Shown one piece after another: positions 15,559 through 21,621 of a stretch of 25,718 nt of DNA. Position numbers and translations under genes: made by a program. Position 1 is the stretch's first letter; every line of letters begins with the position of its first letter. Origin of the DNA: an uncultured Oscillospiraceae bacterium. GTDB lineage: Bacteria > Bacillota > Clostridia > Oscillospirales > Acutalibacteraceae. The stretch is from the NCBI GenBank assembly GCA_900552115.1, contig URYP01000022.1:1-25718 (forward strand). Reading direction: 5' to 3'. The notes under the pieces were generated by a model. It was not told where the DNA came from. It did no database searches and saw only the letters and a list, made by a program, of their open reading frames with translations.

Positions 15559-15575
15559 TGCAGGGGGTATTTTAC

Positions 15576-15839
15576 ATGAAAAAATCAAAATGGTTTTTAG
15601 GTACCGCTATCAGCGGCATTCTGGCGGTTGTTTGTTTTGTAGTTGGGACAATTGCTTCTTTCAACCTGCCAAGTGGAGCTTCATACGGGGTAGCAAAGGC
15701 CTATGGCGATACGTCCAGCGAAGATTTCCTTCGTATGCTGCCCAATATCATGATAATCGCCTGCGGTGTTTTTCTGGTTGTAGCCATTGTATTACTGGTA
15801 ATCGGCCTGATACAGAAAAAGAAGGGGAATAACCAATGA
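15576..15839 (+). CDS. Small two-helix membrane protein, function unknown
   Basis: 87 residues with a hydrophobic segment at each end: WFLGTAISGILAVVCFVVG near residue 6 and IMIIACGVFLVVAIVLLVIG near 57. A 35-residue soluble loop (SFNLPSGASYGVAKAYGDTS) lies between them, and the tail is lysine-rich (QKKKGNN). ATG 15576 has a CAGGGGGT SD. It begins 17 bases behind the PH-domain gene and overlaps the next gene by four bases (ATGA), so the three are translationally coupled. No family is recognised with certainty. Confidence 0.72.
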   Translation: MKKSKWFLGTAISGILAVVCFVVGTIASFNLPSGASYGVAKAYGDTSSEDFLRMLPNIMIIACGVFLVVAIVLLVIGLIQKKKGNNQ

Positions 15840-16234
15840 AGAAGTTTTTGAGTTTCCTTATGATTGCTGTACTTGTATTATCTTTGTCTGCGTGCGGCAA
15901 GAACGATACTATAGCCACCGTGCAGGGGCTTCACGGAGTTCATAGTAGTGTCTATTATGATGTAGATATTGACTTTGGCGACAAAACGCTGGAGCAGGTA
16001 GTAAGTGACGCAGTAGCAAAAGACATTAAGGTCTCTTGGAAACAGGAGTCCGGAGAAGCCGTTGACGGCGTTATCCTATCGATTGCAACCAATGAAAGCA
16101 CCACAGAATTATGCTTTATGCCAGACCCGATAGAAGGACGTGCGAATTGGGCTTATGCAACTGCAAATGGAACAATCTTAGATGGTGTGGGAATGGAGGA
16201 GTTAGCCAAAATGCTATTTGGTTCCTATCTGTAA
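15836..16234 (+). CDS. Small lipoprotein, function unknown
   Basis: 132 residues. It has a type II signal peptide: MKKFLSFLMIAVLVLSLSAC with lipobox LSAC and Cys20 as the lipidated residue. The mature part, about 112 residues, contains VYYDVDIDFGDKTLEQVVSD and a hydrophilic beta-rich stretch with no known motif. It is therefore expected on the outer face of the membrane. It is coupled by ATGA overlap to the small membrane protein before it and closes the operon at the terminator at 16280. A superinfection-exclusion or envelope role would be guesswork. Confidence 0.75.
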   Translation: MKKFLSFLMIAVLVLSLSACGKNDTIATVQGLHGVHSSVYYDVDIDFGDKTLEQVVSDAVAKDIKVSWKQESGEAVDGVILSIATNESTTELCFMPDPIEGRANWAYATANGTILDGVGMEELAKMLFGSYL

Positions 16235-16279
16235 ATTAGATCAGTATTAATCGATTCTATCACTAGTTGGCACTATTGT

Positions 16280-16318
16280 GAGAACGAGTAACCATCATCG
16301 GCTACCCGTTCTCTTTTT
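16280..16318 (+). terminator. Terminator of the PH-domain/lipoprotein operon
   Basis: Arms GAGAACGAGTA and TACCCGTTCTC (one mismatch), then TTTTTG. Its ACGAGTA stem is shared with the terminator at 16958. Confidence 0.82.
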
Positions 16319-16327
16319 GCGTTACGC

Positions 16328-16387
16328 TCCTATTCCGTCCAGAAGGCCCTGCAAGGCTCTTGTAATTTTGACCGCCCCCGGTTGCGG
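16328..16387 (+). repeat. Imperfect direct repeat behind a terminator, copy 1
   Basis: TCCTATTCCGTCCAGAAGG ... GACCGCCCCCGGTTGCGGTG resembles TCCCATTTCGTCCAGAACG ... GAACCGCCCCCTTTTCCGGT at 17001-17060. Both copies follow a terminator with an ACGAGTA stem. The repeats bracket the PUA-like gene. Confidence 0.55.
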
Positions 16388-16443
16388 TGAAAGCTATAAA
16401 ACGTCTAAACAGATATAATAAGTGGAACTAACGGTTCTATTGT

Positions 16444-16472
16444 TTGTAAAAGAATTGGGGGTATGCTATAAT
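16444..16472 (+). promoter_or_regulatory. Extended -10 sigma-A promoter of the PUA-like gene
   Basis: TTGTAA (16444-16449), 17-base spacer, TATAAT (16467-16472) with TG at 16464-16465 (extended -10). The start near 16479 excludes the upstream in-frame ATG at 16422 as the translation start. Confidence 0.78.
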
Positions 16473-16502
16473 ATAAAAAATGACTTTAGGAGGAATATGG
16501 AT

Positions 16503-16898
16503 ATGGCTGTATGGGGGATCGGGGCCAATTGGGATAAGCGAGATGTTTCAAAAGAATTTGTTGGATATAGTACGGCCTCCATCGGCTATGATGAAAAGGA
16601 TAATTCTACCTTTCATAAGAAAATAATTGATTTTGTTCAACCTGGTGATTTGATCTTCATTAAATCTAAATTCGTAGAAAATGGTACCATGCTTGTGAAA
16701 GCCATTGGTATTGTAACAGATAAAAATCTATGCTTAGAAAACGGCTTTGATGGACATAAAGGGATTAAGGTTCACTGGATCAGAAACCTTACGGATCATC
16801 CTGTCGAAATTGATTCTCCCGGTGAATACGGTTCTACCCATACTTTTTATGAAGAAAAGGTAGGGGCAGTAATTAAACAGATTGTCAATCTTTTGTAG
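16503..16898 (+). CDS. Small PUA/EVE-like domain protein, tentative
   Basis: 131 residues. The layout VWGIGANWD...FVGYSTASIGYDE...KKIIDFVQPGDLIFIKSKF...LVKAIGIVTD recalls EVE/PUA-superfamily proteins: an early Trp strand, a mid 'GDLIFIKS' strand and a 'V.AIGIV' strand. Such proteins bind modified bases, and several occur in defence loci as accessory or sensor domains. The resemblance is by eye and remote. ATG 16503 is chosen because AGGAGG lies nine bases upstream; ATG 16497 is only three bases from it. The gene is a solitary unit with its own promoter and terminator, flanked by the two 60-base repeats. It looks like an independently gained cassette. Confidence 0.6.
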   Translation: MAVWGIGANWDKRDVSKEFVGYSTASIGYDEKDNSTFHKKIIDFVQPGDLIFIKSKFVENGTMLVKAIGIVTDKNLCLENGFDGHKGIKVHWIRNLTDHPVEIDSPGEYGSTHTFYEEKVGAVIKQIVNLL

Positions 16899-16957
16899 TT
16901 CTCGAATAGGGATGTGTAGTGTATTATCCATTGCTATCTTCCTTCTGTTAATATTAC

Positions 16958-16990
16958 AAAAACGAGTAGCCTTGACGGTTACTCGTTTTT
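16958..16990 (+). terminator. Terminator after the PUA-like gene
   Basis: Arms AAAAACGAGTA and TACTCGTTTTT around GCCTTGACGGT. It has A and T runs on both sides and could work in both directions. Confidence 0.85.
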
Positions 16991-17000
16991 ATTATGCCCT

Positions 17001-17060
17001 TCCCATTTCGTCCAGAACGTCCCACAGCGTGTTTTAACATGAACCGCCCCCTTTTCCGGT
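17001..17060 (+). repeat. Imperfect direct repeat behind a terminator, copy 2
   Basis: Partner of the repeat at 16328-16387. The shared core is CGTCCAGAA and, about 30 bases on, CCGCCCCC. It lies behind the terminator at 16958, in the non-coding stretch before rep. Confidence 0.55.
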
Positions 17061-17110
17061 CAACAGGTGAAAACGCCTGTATCGCTTTGTGAGAGGGCTT
17101 ATTTTTGTCA

Positions 17111-17140
17111 GGAGACTCCTAAGGGGGTCTCCTTTTTCTT
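17111..17140 (+). terminator. Intrinsic terminator upstream of rep
   Basis: Arms GGAGAC and GTCTCC (plus inner CC/GG pairs) followed by TTTTTCTTTT. No gene lies directly before it, so it may insulate rep from upstream transcription or end a short untranslated RNA. Confidence 0.7.
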
Positions 17141-17357
17141 TTACTTGATTCTTGCCGGTACATCAGCCGAAAAAGTTTTTATCTAAACTAAAATAAATAT
17201 TCAAAAAAAACGGGAGTCAAAAGGGGCCGTGAGACGTGTCTAATACAACCTACCTATAAGCTGAAGAAAATGATGGTTCGGTTACAAACGTTTACGGCTT
17301 GACGGCATCGGTTTTCTTCACCTGTAGGGGGAAATCCATACTCAGGAGGCTCACTCT
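17141..17357 (+). other. Non-coding region before rep; candidate replication origin
   Basis: No gene is seen. It contains an AT-rich tract (about 17171-17210) and a long imperfect inverted repeat with arms GAAGAAAATGATG (17263-17275) and CATCGGTTTTCTTC (17306-17319) around a 30-base loop, directly before rep. Rolling-circle plasmids place the nick site in such hairpins near rep, so this is a reasonable origin candidate. It could instead be a regulatory hairpin for rep. It ends with AGGAGG, the rep SD. Confidence 0.4.
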
Positions 17358-18224
17358 ATGAAAGAACGGATTACCCTAGCGAAATCTCCCGGCAAACACC
17401 TTGATGAAAACGCCATGTCCAAGGTTTTCATCACCGGACACATCATTGAAGTGGAAACAATGGACAAGCAGCCCCGTAATCTGACCCGTTATCGCAAATT
17501 TGATAAGGGTCACTATATCGACTTGGACACCGGAGAACTATGCGACTACCATACGCAAAAACAGTCCACCCGTCAAAACTCTATGCTTCCATCCTTTGAA
17601 AGACTCCGGCGGATTATCAATGCCAATTTCTTCGGACTGCCTTCGGAATGTCATGTAGTCCTGACTTATCGGGAGCAGGTTACAGATCCTCAGCCCTTGT
17701 ATGCCGACTTCAAAAGATTTTGGCAGAAATTATCCTATCGTTACCCCCATTGTGAGTACATCGCGGTCACGGAGCCACAGCACCGGGGTAGTTGGCACTT
17801 CCATGTGCTGATAAAAGACATGCAGGCAAGAAAGTTATTTATCCCTCATGAGGAACTGACCCGTTTATGGGGACATGGCTTCACCTGGATTAAAAGTTTC
17901 GCCGGGTATGACAATATCGGCGTGTATTTTATGGCCCGCCTCAAGGATGTTGACGTGCTTGAAGACTTGCAGGCCGATCGACCATCAAAGCTCATTATAA
18001 AAGGAGCCAGGCTGCGGTTCTATCCTCCCCATATGAAATTGTATCGCTGTTCCTCCGGGATTGTTCGTCCAACGGCTGTCACCATGCCGTACCGGGAGGT
18101 ACAGCGGCTGGTGAAGTCACAGTCACCTTGTTTCAGCCGGACAATCCGAATTATCCAAAATGACGACGGGGGCGAGACCGAGCTCAACGCGATTACTTAT
18201 GAACACTACAATTTGAAACGATAG
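17358..18224 (+). CDS. HUH-type replication initiator (Rep) protein
   Basis: 288 residues. The key region is EYIAVTEPQHRGSWHFHVLIKD (written in two parts: EYIAVTEPQH, then WHFHVLIKD). HFH is the HUH metal-binding pair of rolling-circle initiators, and the preceding Glu is in the usual place. A Tyr-containing stretch, GVYFMARLKDV, about 40 residues further could supply the nicking tyrosine. This fits Rep proteins of small Firmicute plasmids and integrative elements, which nick one strand at the origin. ATG 17358 has AGGAGG eight bases before it. It is followed at 18 bases by a small gene of unknown function. Its presence suggests that the excised circle can replicate, or that the element derives from a plasmid. 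Confidence 0.85.
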   Translation: MKERITLAKSPGKHLDENAMSKVFITGHIIEVETMDKQPRNLTRYRKFDKGHYIDLDTGELCDYHTQKQSTRQNSMLPSFERLRRIINANFFGLPSECHVVLTYREQVTDPQPLYADFKRFWQKLSYRYPHCEYIAVTEPQHRGSWHFHVLIKDMQARKLFIPHEELTRLWGHGFTWIKSFAGYDNIGVYFMARLKDVDVLEDLQADRPSKLIIKGARLRFYPPHMKLYRCSSGIVRPTAVTMPYREVQRLVKSQSPCFSRTIRIIQNDDGGETELNAITYEHYNLKR

Positions 18225-18242
18225 AACGGAGGACGGTTATCC

Positions 18243-18548
18243 ATGAAAAAATACATCGTGATATATTCACAGAAAGCCAGAAAATTTGACCTGAATCGGT
18301 GTCTGAAAACAAAAGCACGGTTGGGAGGGATTGAAATGGTGAAAATCGTAAAGGGTCTGTCGGAGGGCAAAAAGCGGACACCGGTACAGGATGCAGAGAG
18401 AATCAAAAGGTCGATTGCCGATTTGGACTACCGGCTGGAATCCACCGGAAATATGACGACGGAAATTTGGAACTGCCTCTATGACGCGACCAAACAAATT
18501 GAGAGAGCCGCGGAATTGCTGGGCGCTTGTTCCTCTGAAATAGATTAG
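18243..18548 (+). CDS. Small hypothetical protein downstream of rep
   Basis: 101 residues, no known domain. A basic N-terminus (KKYIVIYSQKARKFDLNRC) is followed by a helical, charged C-terminal half (AERIKRSIADLDYRLE, TKQIERAAELLGAC) that may form a short coiled coil. GGAGG lies ten bases before ATG 18243. A second possible start, ATG 18336, also has a good GGGAGG eight bases before it and would give a 70-residue protein; the second half looks more protein-like. It is 18 bases behind rep and probably cotranscribed. It could be a copy-control or accessory factor, but nothing shows this directly. Confidence 0.6.
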   Translation: MKKYIVIYSQKARKFDLNRCLKTKARLGGIEMVKIVKGLSEGKKRTPVQDAERIKRSIADLDYRLESTGNMTTEIWNCLYDATKQIERAAELLGACSSEID

Positions 18549-18613
18549 CATACCGGACAATCTTTGCCGCATATGCTGGTAACATCTAATTTACAGGGGA
18601 GGGTGCCGACTGA

Positions 18614-18787
18614 TTGAATATCATTGTTCATTATCCAACGACTGAACAGGCTCTCGCGGAAATGCAGAAGCGGGTAGCAATGGTACATGCTGAGGCGGTC
18701 GGCAGCTATATAGAGAAGCTGACCTGTCCGAAAGAGCAGAAAATCAAGCTGATCGAGGCTGTTCAAGAGGACGCTAAAACGCTATAA
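18614..18787 (+). CDS. Small 57-residue helical protein (TTG start)
   Basis: A short gene starting with TTG at 18614 behind a strong GGGGAGGG Shine-Dalgarno (18596-18603), ending at 18787. The product runs LNIIVHYPTTEQALAEMQ, then a charged helical segment (AEAVGSYIEKL) and CPKEQKIKLIEAVQEDAKTL. It has no membrane segment and no recognised family. An intrinsic terminator (18794) follows seven bases on, which supports a real gene. It lies 65 bases behind the previous small gene. Small proteins of this size in integrative elements are sometimes recombination directionality factors; this is only a possibility here. Confidence 0.62.
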   Translation: MNIIVHYPTTEQALAEMQKRVAMVHAEAVGSYIEKLTCPKEQKIKLIEAVQEDAKTL

Positions 18788-18793
18788 ATAGTC

Positions 18794-18825
18794 ATCCGGT
18801 GGGCGTTTGCTCACCGGATTTTTCT
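18794..18825 (+). terminator. Terminator of the rep operon
   Basis: Arms ATCCGGTG (18794-18801) and CACCGGAT (18812-18819) followed by TTTTTC. It separates the rep genes from the VbhA-Fic pair. Confidence 0.85.
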
Positions 18826-18853
18826 TGTATATTCGTCCAATCCATGATAAACT
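18825..18853 (+). promoter_or_regulatory. Possible promoter of the VbhA-Fic pair
   Basis: TTGTAT (18825-18830), 17-base spacer, TAAACT (18848-18853) with TG one base before it. It is a weak match, but the position suits the SD GAGGTG at 18862 and the short leader. Confidence 0.4.
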
Positions 18854-18873
18854 ATAAATACGAGGTGATAAAC

Positions 18874-19059
18874 ATGAATCGTGCTGTATCTACGAAACAG
18901 GCCATAGCCAACGCCGCCGCCTCCGTGGAAATGGAGGGCTTTACCGTGACGGCTCAGCACAAGGAATGGTGCCGGAGATTGCTGAATAAGGAAATCACCA
19001 AAGCGGAGTATATCCGGCTTGTCAGGAAGTCGGCACAGGAGCAGCGCCATGTCGTATGA
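18874..19059 (+). CDS. VbhA-like antitoxin of the Fic toxin
   Basis: 61 residues. The inhibitory-helix motif (S/T)xxxE(G/N) is present as SVEMEG (Ser17-Gly22). The C-terminal part, EGFTVTAQHKEWCRRLLNKE then ITKAEYIRLV, matches the conserved text of VbhA-family antitoxins. In class I Fic systems the glutamate of this motif reaches into the Fic active site and blocks productive ATP binding; Glu21 is that residue here. Start ATG 18874 has GAGGTG seven bases upstream. It overlaps the toxin gene by 11 bases, so the two are made together, with the antitoxin first as usual for such pairs. Confidence 0.9.
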   Translation: MNRAVSTKQAIANAAASVEMEGFTVTAQHKEWCRRLLNKEITKAEYIRLVRKSAQEQRHVV

Positions 19060-19648
19060 ATTAGAGGCGTCCTCCGATAGCTGTTATGAAGGTACCACCT
19101 GTCTTATCAATAAAATGGATATTCGGGACGAGGCGGAACTGGCGGAAACGGAGTCCGCCTTGACCCTCGCCAACATCAGCCTGCTGGAACAAGAGCCGAT
19201 AGAGGGGAGCTTTGATTTTGCCCACTACAAGGCTATCCACAAGTTTCTGTTTGACGACCTGTATGACTGGGCGGGAGAAATTCGCACCGTCAATCTGTCG
19301 AAGAAAGGAACGCAGTTTGTACCGGCAGATGAAATCGAACAGATAGGAAATGCCATCTTTGCCCATCTGACGGAGGCCGACTATTTCCGGCAGAATGACT
19401 TCGATACGTTTGTGAAACATATCACGGAGTTTTACTGTGACACCAACCTGCTTCACCCATTCCGGGAGGGGAACGGCCGGACGCAGCGGGTCTTCCTCAC
19501 GCAACTGATCCGTCATGCCGGGTATACCATCGACTTCGGCGATGTGGATATGGATGAACTGATGATAGCCACCATCCATGCGGCCAATGGGGTTACGGAC
19601 TATGTGGAGCGGATATTTAGACTGGCAATGAGAGAAAATGAAGCTTGA
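19049..19648 (+). CDS. Fic-domain toxin (AMP transferase)
   Basis: 199 residues. The Fic core HPFREGNGR is at about residues 136-144, with the catalytic His136, the Asn/Gly nucleotide loop and Arg144, inside LLHPFREGNGRTQRVFL. The flap region VNLSKKGTQFVP and the inhibitory-partner site fit class I Fic enzymes. The reaction is transfer of AMP from ATP to a target protein hydroxyl; class I toxins of the VbhT type modify topoisomerases. The target here is unknown. It starts at ATG 19049 inside the antitoxin end, with AGGAGCAG just before. All catalytic residues are intact, so the toxin is probably active if released. It is a likely addiction module for the element. Confidence 0.94.
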   Translation: MSYELEASSDSCYEGTTCLINKMDIRDEAELAETESALTLANISLLEQEPIEGSFDFAHYKAIHKFLFDDLYDWAGEIRTVNLSKKGTQFVPADEIEQIGNAIFAHLTEADYFRQNDFDTFVKHITEFYCDTNLLHPFREGNGRTQRVFLTQLIRHAGYTIDFGDVDMDELMIATIHAANGVTDYVERIFRLAMRENEA

Positions 19649-19649
19649 A

Positions 19650-19692
19650 GAAAATGGACGGTCGGCACTTGCATGCCAATCGTCCATTTTTT
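19650..19692. terminator. Shared terminator between fic and the SIR2 gene
   Basis: Arms AAAATGGACG and CGTCCATTTTTT with an inner CGGCA/TGCC stem. A and T tracts are present on both sides. It directly follows fic on the plus strand and directly follows the SIR2 stop on the minus strand. Confidence 0.82.
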
Positions 19693-20562
19693 CTACCAAT
19701 TTTGGGTACCTGAAAGTTGCACTCTGGCTTGTTCAACTTTTTTGACTAATTCATGTAGCGATAGAAGCAAGTCTCTATGCGTTCTATCATCATTATCATA
19801 GGATAGTACTTGTACATTACAATTTTGGAGCAAACTTTTACTAATACATTCATTAATACTTTGTTTTGAGGTGATGAAATAGTGGGGGCGACATCCTGGA
19901 AAACAAAAGTTATAATTTTCAAGAGTTAATTTAATATCAGGGTCATTAAGGCCACATCCAATAAAAATATATGTATGAGTCAACGCTAACGAGTCCAATA
20001 ATTTGTAGAAGCTGCTATATTTATACCTTGCTTCATTATACTGATGCTTAGAGAATATCATCTCATGTGGAGTATCAATCGAACCGTGAGCTTTTAAGAT
20101 AATTCTATCCTGTGATCTAATAAAATTAGGAGTATCGTACTCAGAATATTTTTTTATTACCACCGTTGAAGATGATGTAGTCTGGGCATATTGTTCATAT
20201 ATTTTATCTACATTTGGGGATATAACCAGTCTTGAGTCCAAATTATAAATTACTTCATGAATCTCAGCAGGTTTATACCCGGGTCGTCTAAAACAATCAT
20301 GCGCAATATTATGAAATTCATGTGTTCCTAACTTTTCCATAATAATTTCACACGCCGTAAGCATGTCGTTCTCATCAAGCAACTGTTGTATAAAATCTTT
20401 ATCGTTTTTAACGTTTTTTAATGCTTTGGATAAAAACTCTTTCCATGTGGGTGGCTTGCTGCCATCTGGAGCTTCAGAATTTGCTGAAATACCGGCACCA
20501 ATGTATAAAACACATGTTCTCCGAGCAATATCCATTATTAAATCATCCGGCCATTGAATCAT
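19693..20562 (-). CDS. SIR2-like NAD-binding protein (candidate defence effector)
   Basis: 289 residues forming a single SIR2-like (SIR2_2) domain. The NAD-binding glycines are YIGAGIS (about 20-26), followed by PTWKEFL. The Asn/Asp pair is in SPNVDKIYEQY (Asn117, Asp119). The catalytic His is in ILKAHGSID (His159), and TYIFIGCGLNDPDIK (about 197-211) completes the fold. These are the landmarks of prokaryotic SIR2 proteins that hydrolyse NAD and kill or arrest phage-infected cells. No other domain is fused, so a separate sensor is expected. Start ATG 20562 is two bases behind the ParA stop, so the two are translationally coupled. The pair is clearly more AT-rich than the rest of the window, indicating separate acquisition. 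Confidence 0.88.
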   Translation of the reverse strand: MIQWPDDLIMDIARRTCVLYIGAGISANSEAPDGSKPPTWKEFLSKALKNVKNDKDFIQQLLDENDMLTACEIIMEKLGTHEFHNIAHDCFRRPGYKPAEIHEVIYNLDSRLVISPNVDKIYEQYAQTTSSSTVVIKKYSEYDTPNFIRSQDRIILKAHGSIDTPHEMIFSKHQYNEARYKYSSFYKLLDSLALTHTYIFIGCGLNDPDIKLTLENYNFCFPGCRPHYFITSKQSINECISKSLLQNCNVQVLSYDNDDRTHRDLLLSLHELVKKVEQARVQLSGTQNW

Positions 20563-20564
20563 CC

Positions 20565-21560
20565 TTATAACACCTCAATGTTATGGAGTGTCCTCTCCGC
20601 GACGCTTTGCATTATTCTTTTAAATTCAGCTACTTTTGAAAAATGTGAGCCAACCACACCATCTCTAGAAGATAAAGAAAAAATTGGTTTATGTGCACTC
20701 TGTGACATAGGAATAACACTATTAAAAGTCGGTATAAATCCTAAAGAATAGTTCTGAATAGAACAGCCTTTATTTATTGGTTCTACTATATGTTTTTTTA
20801 CAGCAGTAGGGATATCATCAATAATATTTTCATACGCTTTAACTGGAATTTTTTGACCTTCGACGGTTTTACTTGTATATTGTTGAGTAACGTATCCCAA
20901 AAAGCGAATATTAAATTCTTCTTTTAAATTTTTGATAGATGTAGGGTCTGATTTTTTTAATTTTATGACTCCATTGTTGAATTCTTCTTCCCACTTGATA
21001 ATACTTGTCCCTATATTTTCAAGAGCTAGAAGACTAAAAATGTCTGGAGACATGGGCGTAATAAAGTAATCACAAGCCAAAAGTATTGCTCGATTAATTG
21101 CTCCTAGTGATGGACCCATGTCAAAAAATATGTAGTCATAGTTATTAAATCTCGATATAGCTTCGCTAAATACGAGAGTAGTTCTTGTGCCTCTGGCCCG
21201 ACCACCAGAAACATCACTCCAGTCTGATGCGAGCAAGTCTTCCATCATTGCTAAACGGGGACTGCCAATTAATAAATCTACACCGAAATCAGAATTGCTA
21301 TTAATATTTATCGCTTGTGTAAATCCTTCTCCCCTAGAAAGGGGTAACAATAAATCAGCTATCGTGAATGCGTCACATTCATAATAGGCATCATAAAAAT
21401 CCTTTTCACTAAGCAGATAAGTCGATGAATTACATTGCGGGTCGGCATCAATCAATAAAACTTTTTTATTTAGCTCCTTTGCTAAATAAGCTGATAGATT
21501 ACAAACCAATGTAGTTTTACCTACGCCACCTTTATTATTAAACATAGCTATTGCTTTCAA
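20565..21560 (-). CDS. ParA/MinD-type P-loop ATPase paired with the SIR2 gene
   Basis: 331 residues. The deviant Walker A KGGVGKTT is at residues 10-17 (MKAIAMFNNKGGVGKTTLVC), followed by VLLIDADPQCN (switch I) and YDYIFFDMGPSLG (Walker B). ParA proteins dimerise on ATP and bind DNA or partners. The start is TTG at 21560 with a weak SD (GGTGAT). No ParB or centromere-like repeats are seen next to it, and the partner two bases downstream is a SIR2 enzyme. A role as sensor or regulator of SIR2 is therefore as likely as plasmid partition. The C-terminal part (from about 190) is less typical of ParA. AT-rich like its partner. Confidence 0.88.
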   Translation of the reverse strand: MKAIAMFNNKGGVGKTTLVCNLSAYLAKELNKKVLLIDADPQCNSSTYLLSEKDFYDAYYECDAFTIADLLLPLSRGEGFTQAININSNSDFGVDLLIGSPRLAMMEDLLASDWSDVSGGRARGTRTTLVFSEAISRFNNYDYIFFDMGPSLGAINRAILLACDYFITPMSPDIFSLLALENIGTSIIKWEEEFNNGVIKLKKSDPTSIKNLKEEFNIRFLGYVTQQYTSKTVEGQKIPVKAYENIIDDIPTAVKKHIVEPINKGCSIQNYSLGFIPTFNSVIPMSQSAHKPIFSLSSRDGVVGSHFSKVAEFKRIMQSVAERTLHNIEVL

Positions 21561-21591
21561 AATTAATCACCGCTCATATCATTTTTTTAAT

Positions 21592-21621
21592 ATTATACTC
21601 CTAATGTGTAGGAGTTTTCAA
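21592..21621 (-). promoter_or_regulatory. Promoter of the ParA-SIR2 operon with an embedded inverted repeat
   Basis: Minus strand: TTGAAA (21621-21616), 18-base spacer, TATAAT (21597-21592). The spacer is almost exactly filled by a perfect 7-bp inverted repeat, ACTCCTA and TAGGAGT around five bases (21597-21615), a likely operator. The promoter lies at the very end of the upstream HTH gene, whose stop codon is within the -10 region. Confidence 0.72.
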
